Position numbers and translations under genes: made by a program. The notes under the pieces are model-generated. The model was not told the DNA's origin. It did no database searches and saw nothing but the letters and a program-made list of their open reading frames with translations. Below are positions 6,547-12,371 of a DNA stretch of 27,098 bases, piece after piece. Where the stretch lies: positions 1-27,098 of IMG/VR virus record IMGVR_UViG_3300028829_004180; one strand, given 5' to 3'. How positions within the stretch are numbered: the first letter of the stretch is position 1; the number at the start of each line of letters is the position of its first letter. Origin of the DNA: a virus.

Positions 6547-6720
6547 ATGGAAAAATTATATAGCAAAGACTACACTATAAAACCTAAATGTGATGTCTGT
6601 GAAGGCACCATGCTAAGCATGATTGAATCAAATGGCAAAGGCGTAACAACCGTATTGCTTATTTGTTATCCTTGTGGAATATCACAATATACAGGCTCGA
6701 CAACGAAAAGGGGGTTATGA
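6547..6720 (+). CDS. zinc-ribbon small protein
   Basis: This encodes 57 residues. CDVC (about 15-18) and CYPC near 40 give a CxxC...CxxC zinc ribbon (KPKCDVCEGTMLSM then LLICYPCGIS). Such small ribbons usually act as nucleic-acid or protein adaptors. ATG 6547 is used because the -10 box ends at 6540; the upstream TTG at 6523 lies inside the promoter. The stop overlaps the next ATG by the ATGA arrangement. Confidence 0.65.
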   Translation: MEKLYSKDYTIKPKCDVCEGTMLSMIESNGKGVTTVLLICYPCGISQYTGSTTKRGL

Positions 6721-7250
6721 TGATATTCGACGAAGAATATGATGATGAACAACAAAAAATGAATGATGATTTCAAAGAAGAAATCAAAAACGGACTAGAC
6801 CAATTTGGACCCGAAGCAATGACGATATTTATTGAGGGAACTATTGGTACAATCGTAAAACATTTAGTACTAAATTATGATGTTTACTGGGATGAGGAAG
6901 AAAAACTAGAATTTGTATTTTTTCACATTGTTCGAATGAGTAGCGTATTTCAATTACTGTGTGATGAAGCAGATGAACGAGGGGATATAGATGAACATTT
7001 TTATCCAAAACCCGAAGACGTATACGAATTTATAAAAAAATCAGAAAGTAAGTCTTATCATAACGAAGCACTTGATATGTTCGAAAGAACGTTTCAAATG
7101 TGGCACGCTAAAAAAGGATTAGACTTTACAAGAGCAATACAAAAGCACCCAAGTCAATTTGATAATGAAAAAGAAACAGAAGTGAACAATCAATTCGCTG
7201 ACATTGTTTTCAATAGTTATTTCGAAGGACTATTAGGGGAGGAAGAGTAA
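6717..7250 (+). CDS. acidic protein of unknown function
   Basis: This encodes 177 residues with strongly acidic ends (MMIFDEEYDDEQQKMNDDFK; ends EGLLGEEE). It looks mostly helical, without a recognised domain. AAGGGGG just before ATG 6717 sets the start; ATG 6720 is an equal alternative. The acidity could mimic DNA or bind a basic partner, but that is speculative. The next gene overlaps its stop (TAATG). Confidence 0.65.
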   Translation: MMIFDEEYDDEQQKMNDDFKEEIKNGLDQFGPEAMTIFIEGTIGTIVKHLVLNYDVYWDEEEKLEFVFFHIVRMSSVFQLLCDEADERGDIDEHFYPKPEDVYEFIKKSESKSYHNEALDMFERTFQMWHAKKGLDFTRAIQKHPSQFDNEKETEVNNQFADIVFNSYFEGLLGEEE

Positions 7251-7315
7251 TGAATAAGTACACATTTTATTTTATTGTATTAGCAATTGCTATAAAATTA
7301 GCAGGTAGCTTCTAA
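7250..7315 (+). CDS. 21-residue hydrophobic micropeptide
   Basis: ATG 7250 overlaps the previous stop and its own TAA overlaps the next ATG at 7315, so the ORF sits exactly in the operon with no slack. GGGGAGGAAGAG is its ribosome site. Residues 5-19 are almost all hydrophobic (TFYFIVLAIAIKLAG), long enough to span a membrane. A single-pass membrane peptide could disturb or mark the host membrane. At this length the call rests on the exact coupling of both ends. Confidence 0.55.
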   Translation: MNKYTFYFIVLAIAIKLAGSF

Positions 7316-7533
7316 TGATAGAAGTAAAGACTAAAGAATGTATTCATTGCAGACAGACAGGTACAGTTATGGTAGATGAAGAAAAGTACAAAGAATTTAC
7401 CGAAACGCCTAGACATCTAAGACGTTTGATACAAGATATATTTCCCGAACACAGCAGAGGACAACGTGAACAACTTTTAAACGGAGTTCATCCCGAATGT
7501 TTTGAAGATATGTTTGGAGGAGAAGGACAATGA
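7315..7533 (+). CDS. small zinc-knuckle protein of a common actinophage type
   Basis: This encodes 72 residues. It starts with CIHC at 9-12 and ends with HPECFEDMFGGEG; the middle has FPEHSRGQREQLLNGVHPEC. I know this layout (CxxC, then F-P-x-x-x-x-x-x-R-E-Q-L-x-x-G-x-H-x-x-C-W) from many actinobacteriophage hypothetical proteins. The two Cys of the N-terminus and His/Cys near the end could hold a zinc ion. Function is unknown. It overlaps the previous stop (TAATG). Confidence 0.75.
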   Translation: MIEVKTKECIHCRQTGTVMVDEEKYKEFTETPRHLRRLIQDIFPEHSRGQREQLLNGVHPECFEDMFGGEGQ

Positions 7534-7814
7534 GAGACTTAACTAAAAAACAAATAAAATTAATTGATGAATGGTTAGAGGAATACAACGAAAAAACATA
7601 TTCTCTTTCCCAAATAGAATTTTCAGTTAATACTAGAACAAGAACGTATGCAAAACAATCTGTAGATATGGATAAGTTTCCATTAGATTTGTTCAAAAGA
7701 TTAGAAGAAATCAACGATACTGAAATCTTGTGGAATACAATAGATTTATATATACAAGAACAACAATCAAAACCGATTGTAGTAATAGATAGGGACGGAT
7801 TCAGTAAAGCATGA
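7530..7814 (+). CDS. unknown protein, 94 residues
   Basis: The first half is helical and charged (LTKKQIKLIDEWLEEYNEKT) and there is a Glu/Asp-rich region later. No family is recognised. GGAGGAGAAGG precedes ATG 7530, which overlaps the former stop. It belongs to the long operon beginning near 6512. Confidence 0.55.
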   Translation: MRDLTKKQIKLIDEWLEEYNEKTYSLSQIEFSVNTRTRTYAKQSVDMDKFPLDLFKRLEEINDTEILWNTIDLYIQEQQSKPIVVIDRDGFSKA

Positions 7815-8194
7815 GGTCTAGAAGAACAGGTTATTCGCCGGGACACTCTCGAGAAGACACCGATGCGACGTATCCAAGATTCGGAACTGCTCGATATGTC
7901 GGACGAAACACCGGTGGATTAGGAGATACAAGTTTCGTAATTGAAGACCTGTTAAGTTTTAAATCAAAAGATGAGAACTATTGGAAAGAAGTAGAAAAAA
8001 CTAAAAAATTAAATATTGAACAAGCAATGACCAAACATCAAATCATCAAAGATAATTTTTTTGGTAAGTTTGGGGAAACATTGAAAGAAAAAGATTTACA
8101 AAATGTTCTCGACCATTTTTTCACAGAATATAAAAGAACAATGAAAACACAAGAAATAGAAAATTTCTTTTACGGCATAGAGGAGGAAGAATAA
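7811..8194 (+). CDS. unknown protein, 127 residues
   Basis: The N-terminus is basic and Arg/Gly/Ser-rich (MRSRRTGYSPGHSRE), followed by acidic helices that end EEEE. The first 40 residues look disordered and may bind nucleic acid; the rest may be a helical bundle. No family is recognised. It overlaps both neighbours by four or one bases (ATGA, TAATG). Confidence 0.55.
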   Translation: MRSRRTGYSPGHSREDTDATYPRFGTARYVGRNTGGLGDTSFVIEDLLSFKSKDENYWKEVEKTKKLNIEQAMTKHQIIKDNFFGKFGETLKEKDLQNVLDHFFTEYKRTMKTQEIENFFYGIEEEE

Positions 8195-8310
8195 TGGAAT
8201 GTAGATTATGTGAGGAAGATTATCCATTAATAAGTATGACGAATGGTATATGTTCTATGTGTATGCAATTACATAGCAAAGCACAACTAATAGAAATGTT
8301 GGTGGAATAA
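8194..8310 (+). CDS. 38-residue zinc-knuckle peptide
   Basis: This short ORF contains CRLC near the start and CSMC near residue 20 (CRLCEEDY, then GICSMC), a CxxC...CxxC pair that would hold one zinc ion. Both its start and stop overlap the neighbours in the TAATG manner, and AGGAGGAAGA is its ribosome site. Several such knuckle proteins occur in this block. Confidence 0.6.
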   Translation: MECRLCEEDYPLISMTNGICSMCMQLHSKAQLIEMLVE

Positions 8311-8852
8311 TGCCTAACTGGTGTAGAACTACTGTTAGATTTACAGGAGAACAAGAAAATCTTGATTTATTAGAAAAAGATATAAATGTTATAACAACAG
8401 AAAATCGTTTTAGCATAGCTCAATCAATAAATCCACAACCCGACGAACTAAGTAACGTAGTAGTTGGCTATAAAGACGGAGCTAAGTATTGGTGGAAAGA
8501 TACAGAAGAACCTTTAGCTCACGAAGACATAGATATGTTGTTTCAAACTTACGGATATTATGATTGGTATCAATGGAGATTAGCAAATTGGGGCAGCAAA
8601 TCGGGAGACCTTGATACTGAAAAACTCAGAATTGACAAAAATCATATAGTTTTCAAATATGAAAGTGCTTGGAATGACCTTAGAGAACTTCATAAAATAA
8701 TTGCAGAAGAATACAAATTGTCATCTGTTGTTTCATGGTGGGAAGAAAGTGGTTATCACGGCTCTTATAAAATTCTAAATGGAAAAGTATTTGATGAAAA
8801 CATAGGTTATGATTATTATGATGGTACCGACGATATAGGAGAAGAAGAATGA
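8310..8852 (+). CDS. DUF1281/Api92-like phage protein with ferredoxin-like fold
   Basis: This encodes 180 residues and begins MPNWCRTTVRFTGEQENLD, the N-terminal signature of the DUF1281/Api92 phage family (M-P-N-W-C-x-N). The rest has the family's Trp/Tyr-rich middle (YGYYDWYQWRLANWGSKSGD) and the W-W-E-E-S-G-Y region of a ferredoxin-like alpha/beta fold. Members occur in many phages and plasmids with no settled function. The start ATG is coupled to the preceding stop (TAATG). Confidence 0.75.
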   Translation: MPNWCRTTVRFTGEQENLDLLEKDINVITTENRFSIAQSINPQPDELSNVVVGYKDGAKYWWKDTEEPLAHEDIDMLFQTYGYYDWYQWRLANWGSKSGDLDTEKLRIDKNHIVFKYESAWNDLRELHKIIAEEYKLSSVVSWWEESGYHGSYKILNGKVFDENIGYDYYDGTDDIGEEE

Positions 8853-9043
8853 CTACTAAAAAAATTAAGAAAATGTTAGCTAAAAATCTTGCTAAATTAC
8901 AAAAAGCCGAAGAAATTAGCAAAAAACTTATAGACGAAAGAAATAAGATAATTAAAAAACTTGCTAGTGATGGTATGGCAGTAAAAGAAATAGCTGAATT
9001 AGTCGGAATGACTAGACAGATGGTCTACAAAATAATTAACTAA
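8849..9043 (+). CDS. small coiled-coil HTH protein
   Basis: This encodes 64 residues. The N-terminal 40 are Lys-rich and helical (coiled-coil-like), and the end (SDGMAVKEIAELVGMTRQMV) is a helix-turn-helix of the resolvase/Hin type. This resembles small regulators that dimerise through the coiled coil and bind DNA by the HTH. It could modulate the small-gene operon. The start overlaps the previous stop (ATGA). Confidence 0.65.
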   Translation: MTTKKIKKMLAKNLAKLQKAEEISKKLIDERNKIIKKLASDGMAVKEIAELVGMTRQMVYKIIN

Positions 9044-9216
9044 TGTGTCTTAAATACGATTACGCAATCGAATTTCAATTAGTAAATCAATTTAATACTG
9101 AGGATATGCTTGTTGAAATAAGAGACAACATTCAAGAAATGTTATTGCAAGCTGACATAACAGAACTTGATGAATATCAAGATGAAGAATGCAAATGTAA
9201 CTTGGAGGAACAATAG
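9043..9216 (+). CDS. small acidic protein
   Basis: This encodes 57 residues: ATG 9043 follows directly on the previous stop (TAATG) and the stop TAG overlaps the ATA start of the next gene. The sequence has a hydrophobic first half and an acidic, Cys-containing end (DEYQDEECKCNLEEQ). No family is recognised. The gene is supported mainly by its exact fit in the operon. Confidence 0.5.
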   Translation: MCLKYDYAIEFQLVNQFNTEDMLVEIRDNIQEMLLQADITELDEYQDEECKCNLEEQ

Positions 9217-9572
9217 CTTATCTAAAAACTCACGACTGGGCTATTAATGGATTAAAGCATATTGTACTGAAAGAAGCTAATGGAAATAAGGATACTGCGA
9301 AAATAGCTTGGGACCTAGCATGGAGAAGACTCCAATGCAACCAATGGGGAAGTGCAGATGAATGGTCAGCAGAAAGAATCGATTCACTTGTAACAACTGC
9401 TAAATCTTTATTACCGAAAACCTTTACTTCGGGAAATCTAATAGATAATATAAGAGAAGTATTTGGGGAAGTAGAAGATATTTCCCACAAATTAGGAACT
9501 GAATACCCTGCAACAATTGTAACGATAAGGAGGACAAGTGGGAATATACAGAATACAGGACGACAAAGCTAA
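9213..9572 (+). CDS. unknown protein with probable ATA start codon
   Basis: The frame from 9201 to 9572 has no stop for about 123 codons and encodes a Trp-rich protein (THDWAINGLKHIVLKEANGN, AWDLAWRRLQCNQWGSADEW), which is very unlikely by chance in an AT-rich region. It contains no ATG, GTG or TTG. GGAGG (9204-9208) lies four bases upstream of ATA 9213, and the ATAG overlap with the former stop is like the ATGA junctions elsewhere. I therefore place the start at ATA 9213, giving 119 residues. A base change from ATG in this individual, or a sequence error, is the main alternative. No family is recognised. Confidence 0.5.
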   Translation: MAYLKTHDWAINGLKHIVLKEANGNKDTAKIAWDLAWRRLQCNQWGSADEWSAERIDSLVTTAKSLLPKTFTSGNLIDNIREVFGEVEDISHKLGTEYPATIVTIRRTSGNIQNTGRQS

Positions 9573-9747
9573 ATGTATAACTTTAACAGTTGACTATGAA
9601 TTTAGTTTTGGAACAAGCGAAGAAGAAGCTATAGAACAAATAGACCAAATGGTAAAGATGACGGACAATGATATAGATTTTACTTTTATATCACACACGC
9701 CAGTTTTTTATACAACAAATCCGTGGGAAGAACACGAGGAAGAATAA
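9538..9747 (+). CDS. small acidic protein, GTG start
   Basis: This encodes 69 residues. GTG 9538 has a strong AGGAGG upstream (in AAGGAGGACAAGTG). The sequence begins as a beta strand (YRIQDDKAKCITLTVDYEFS) with a helix rich in Glu after it, and ends EEHEEE, where the next gene's ribosome site is encoded. No family is recognised. It overlaps the end of the preceding gene by 35 bases in another frame. Confidence 0.6.
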   Translation: MGIYRIQDDKAKCITLTVDYEFSFGTSEEEAIEQIDQMVKMTDNDIDFTFISHTPVFYTTNPWEEHEEE

Positions 9748-9992
9748 TGACAGACCATATAATTAATGAATTGAAAAGACTCATAAAAGAATACTCTCTA
9801 ACTGATGATGATGTTAAAATCTTATCAGCAAAGCTAGAGTTATTTTTCCATGATTATTTATCTGAATATCATTCAGACCTTGAATCAGACAAGATTGTAA
9901 CCGATGAAAAAGCACTAGAAACTATTCTTGGTTTCGAAATGACAAAACAACTAGATGAATACGAAGATATTAAAAAAGAAGGTACAGAATGA
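9747..9992 (+). CDS. small acidic helical protein
   Basis: This encodes 81 residues, mostly helical and acidic (TDDDVKILSAKLELFFHDYL). ATG 9747 overlaps the previous stop (TAATG) and has GAGGAAGA as ribosome site, so an upstream in-frame start at 9723 is not needed. The next gene overlaps its end. No family is recognised. Confidence 0.55.
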   Translation: MTDHIINELKRLIKEYSLTDDDVKILSAKLELFFHDYLSEYHSDLESDKIVTDEKALETILGFEMTKQLDEYEDIKKEGTE

Positions 9993-10171
9993 ATGAAATA
10001 CTTTCTTTTATCCATTGCAGACTTTGTTTAGAAGAATTACCGCCAGAAACTTCTCCAAGAGAATGGACAAAGATAGAAGCAGGTAGGACAGAACACGGAT
10101 TACAAGTTTGGTGTATTAGACATGAAAAAAATATAGTTCACATAGATATGAAGAATGCGTTATGGCACTAA
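9989..10171 (+). CDS. zinc-knuckle protein of a widespread phage type
   Basis: This encodes 60 residues. Near the start is CRLCLEELPPETSPREW, then GLQVWCIRHEKNIVHID. CxxC plus C-x2-H can hold one zinc ion. I recognise the pattern (CRLC...SPREW...GLQVWC-x-RH-x-x-N-x-x-H-x-D) from short hypothetical proteins of many phages. Function is unknown. The start overlaps the former stop. Confidence 0.7.
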   Translation: MNEILSFIHCRLCLEELPPETSPREWTKIEAGRTEHGLQVWCIRHEKNIVHIDMKNALWH

Positions 10172-10317
10172 CAGAAAAAGATTATTTGAAAGCTATAAAA
10201 TCTTATAGAAAACAAATCGAAATAGCACACGATATTATGGACACCGAACAGCAAGTTCAATTTTTTGCAGTCCTAAATGACTGGAATACATTTCAAAGAG
10301 CAACGGAGGAAGAATGA
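10162..10317 (+). CDS. 51-residue protein of unknown function
   Basis: ATG 10162 lies inside the end of the preceding gene and the frame stays open to TGA 10317, overlapping the next ATG at 10314. It is mostly helical (KDYLKAIKSYRKQIEIAHDI) and ends TEEE, which carries the GGAGGAAG for the next gene. No family is recognised. Confidence 0.5.
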   Translation: MALTEKDYLKAIKSYRKQIEIAHDIMDTEQQVQFFAVLNDWNTFQRATEEE

Positions 10318-10484
10318 AGAATATAAGATTAGAAAAAATTGTTTTATATACAGCAATTGATAAAAATAATTACGATACAGCATTAGACACAGTTGTTAAT
10401 CTTTTAGAAGAACAATTTGATTTAAAACTGCTGGACTGGGAAAACCCAGTCGAATATACTATTACTAAAAGAAAGGCACAGTAA
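10314..10484 (+). CDS. 56-residue protein of unknown function
   Basis: The start overlaps the previous stop (ATGA) and the stop overlaps the next ATG (TAATG). The sequence is mixed helix and strand (LYTAIDKNNYDTALDTVVNL). A perfect 7-bp DNA hairpin (10434-10451) lies in its coding region. No family is recognised. Confidence 0.5.
   Translation: MKNIRLEKIVLYTAIDKNNYDTALDTVVNLLEEQFDLKLLDWENPVEYTITKRKAQ
10434..10451. repeat. perfect inverted repeat GACTGGG-AAAA-CCCAGTC
   Basis: Seven paired bases around an AAAA tetraloop, inside a small coding region. It is one of few GC-rich stems in this AT-rich block. It could be an mRNA hairpin or a protein site, or chance. Confidence 0.4.
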
Positions 10485-11017
10485 TGAATACTTTCGTACC
10501 ATACCCAAATCTTGACAAGATTGCATTATGCTTAGATAACTCAAGATTAAATAAACAAATACTAGAAACAGTACAAATTATCAAAGTACTCGAAAAAGAA
10601 TACCCAAGTAACGCTTGGCAAAACCACCCAGCAGTCGTTCAATGGACAGGACATGAATACAAGTTATCAGTTTATGGATTGACTATGGAAAGAGAAGCTA
10701 ACAAGCGTGGTATCAAAGCTAATCAAAAAGATTGGTTGTATGAAAAGATGCAACAATTTATAAAAGAAGGTAGAAATGTAGATTTTCCTAACTGGTGGGG
10801 ATTTGAACCAATGCACGCAAGTCATCGTTCTAACTTAACTAGAAAAGATGCAGTTCATTACGGACAATTCTTTGATGATGAGGCAGGAAAACCTTATATT
10901 TGGATTCGTGATAATAAACTTCAGTTTGGTAAATACCGTTCTGATATTCAATTAAAAGAAGCAGAAAACATGAAACATGCTGAAATTTGGAAAGCTATAA
11001 TAGATAAGAAAGTATGA
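10484..11017 (+). CDS. pyrimidine-dimer DNA glycosylase-like protein
   Basis: This encodes 177 residues. It begins MNTFVPYPNLDKIALCLDNS then RLNKQILETVQI, followed by NHPAVVQWTGHEYKLSVYG and ASHRSNLTRKDAVHYGQFFD. These match the order of motifs (P-Y-P-x-x-x-x-x-x-x-L-D-x-x-R-L-x-K-Q, N-H-P-A-V-x-x-W, H-x-S-H-R-S-x-L-x-R-K-D) of phage proteins annotated as pyrimidine dimer DNA glycosylase-like, which would cleave the glycosidic bond at UV-damaged bases. Whether this version is active is unknown. It is coupled to both neighbours (TAATG, ATGA). Confidence 0.7.
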   Translation: MNTFVPYPNLDKIALCLDNSRLNKQILETVQIIKVLEKEYPSNAWQNHPAVVQWTGHEYKLSVYGLTMEREANKRGIKANQKDWLYEKMQQFIKEGRNVDFPNWWGFEPMHASHRSNLTRKDAVHYGQFFDDEAGKPYIWIRDNKLQFGKYRSDIQLKEAENMKHAEIWKAIIDKKV

Positions 11018-11907
11018 CACCTAGAGAAGAACTTAATGCTAAAAGAAAAGAATTGAAAAAAGAATTAATTCGTATGAATAATATTTGTGTTGATTACTAT
11101 CTCGAAAACATAAAAGATAAACAACCAACAGCTAACGAAGAACTTATTTTTGAACTTCTTAGAGATAACTTAATGGAATATAAACAAAAGTATTACGGAT
11201 GGGATGGTGATGTTAGACCAAACGTTGAACCAGTTGAAAAAATTGTCGAAAATAAAAAACCTATTAAAACAACACGTAGAAATAAAAACCTTGCAATATT
11301 GATTAAAAATGAAATGCTCGCAACAGGTAAAAAAACAAAAATATTTGTTCATAAAACAGGAAGGTATATAGGAAAAGTTAAAACAACAAATGAAATCAGA
11401 GATGAAGTAACTAATTGTTACAATTTGATTGCAAATGATAAAAAAACTAAACCTACTAGAAAAGAATTAATTAACCGTTTAGCTCCAGTTGATAGTTTTT
11501 CAAAACGTATAGCAACAATCGTTGTAAATGAAATGATGTTACAAGATAAAAACCTAAAATTTATTTCAGAAACTAAACGTAGAAGAATGGAACAACATTA
11601 CAAACAAGAAAATCTTAATTACAGTAAATATGTAGAAATATTGTCTTTCATTTCAAATTACCAAATGGAACAATTGATGGAAGGTAGCAAAAGAATCAAA
11701 CCAAAAATAGAAGAAATATTTGTTCATTCATCTTTAGAATCTGTAGCAGAAGTAAATAATCACATTCATAAATTGATGGAAATGAATATGATAGAGAATC
11801 AAAAAACAATGTATCACTTACCGTACGCAGATAGTTATAACGCTTTTAAAAAGCTAGAACGTAAAATAAACACAGAAATCAATAAAAAGAACAAACCCAG
11901 CATATAA
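11014..11907 (+). CDS. basic protein of unknown function
   Basis: This encodes 297 residues, Lys/Arg-rich throughout (ENKKPIKTTRRNKNLAILIK, SETKRRRMEQHYKQE). Helices with charged faces suggest DNA binding; an HTH-like segment may lie in the middle (TRKELINRLAPVDSFSKRIA). No family is recognised. It is the last gene of the long operon of small genes and is followed by 74 bases without a gene, holding the promoter for RusA. Confidence 0.6.
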   Translation: MTPREELNAKRKELKKELIRMNNICVDYYLENIKDKQPTANEELIFELLRDNLMEYKQKYYGWDGDVRPNVEPVEKIVENKKPIKTTRRNKNLAILIKNEMLATGKKTKIFVHKTGRYIGKVKTTNEIRDEVTNCYNLIANDKKTKPTRKELINRLAPVDSFSKRIATIVVNEMMLQDKNLKFISETKRRRMEQHYKQENLNYSKYVEILSFISNYQMEQLMEGSKRIKPKIEEIFVHSSLESVAEVNNHIHKLMEMNMIENQKTMYHLPYADSYNAFKKLERKINTEINKKNKPSI

Positions 11908-11942
11908 AAGTAAGCTTTTAAGAAGATTTAGAAAGTACTTTG

Positions 11943-11974
11943 TTGCAAACCTTAACTCTTTACCCTAGTATAAT
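11943..11974 (+). promoter_or_regulatory. promoter of the RusA/TerL-C/portal group
   Basis: TATAAT (11969-11974) ends seven bases before ATG 11982, so the mRNA should be leaderless. TTGCAA (11943-11948) stands 17 bases before an overlapping TAGTAT. The spacer contains AACTCTTTAC, one base off the AACTCTTGAC element of the other promoters. It is the likely restart of late-gene transcription. Confidence 0.65.
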
Positions 11975-11981
11975 GATTGAA

Positions 11982-12371
11982 ATGGCTATATATAAAGTAG
12001 AAATACCGTTCGTGACTCCGTCTAAAAATACATATGATGGTTGGCAACACGTGTGGCAGTCGGGTTTAAAAAAGAAGTGGAAAGAGCAGCTATATGTAGA
12101 ACTTGCTGCATTACCAGAAGCAAAGATGGTTGAGGCTAAGGCTATATTAATATTTGATGTCAATAGGAGAAGAGACTGGCAAAACTATGTTCATCCTCTT
12201 TGGCATTTTGTAGCAGATGCATTGCAAGATGTAGGTATAATAGAAGATGACACGCCAGAATACTTTACAACCAAAAAAAATGGGGGTATTGAATTTATGG
12301 TAGAGAAGGATGAAACAAAATCGAAGAAACAGATAAGAAGAACCGTCTTGGTTTTAGACCTGACGACGTAA
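11982..12371 (+). CDS. rusA: RusA-like Holliday junction resolvase
   Basis: This encodes 129 residues. The motifs of the RusA family are seen in order: MAIYKVEIPFVTPSKN at the start, then a helix/strand pair, and DWQNYVHPLWHFVADALQDV followed by IIEDD, which contains the conserved Asp pair used to bind metal. RusA cuts four-way junctions as a dimer and, in phages, can trim branched packaging substrates. I prefer ATG 11982 over an upstream TTG because the -10 box ends at 11974. Its stop is inside the open frame of the TerL nuclease half. Confidence 0.8.
   Translation: MAIYKVEIPFVTPSKNTYDGWQHVWQSGLKKKWKEQLYVELAALPEAKMVEAKAILIFDVNRRRDWQNYVHPLWHFVADALQDVGIIEDDTPEYFTTKKNGGIEFMVEKDETKSKKQIRRTVLVLDLTT

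Noticed and set aside
3250-12320. intein or intron joining the TerL halves
   Set aside because: TerL-N lacks an intein N-terminal segment after the coupling motif, TerL-C has no intein C-terminal His-Asn junction, and the 3' break lies in the RusA coding region with no visible group I or II core.
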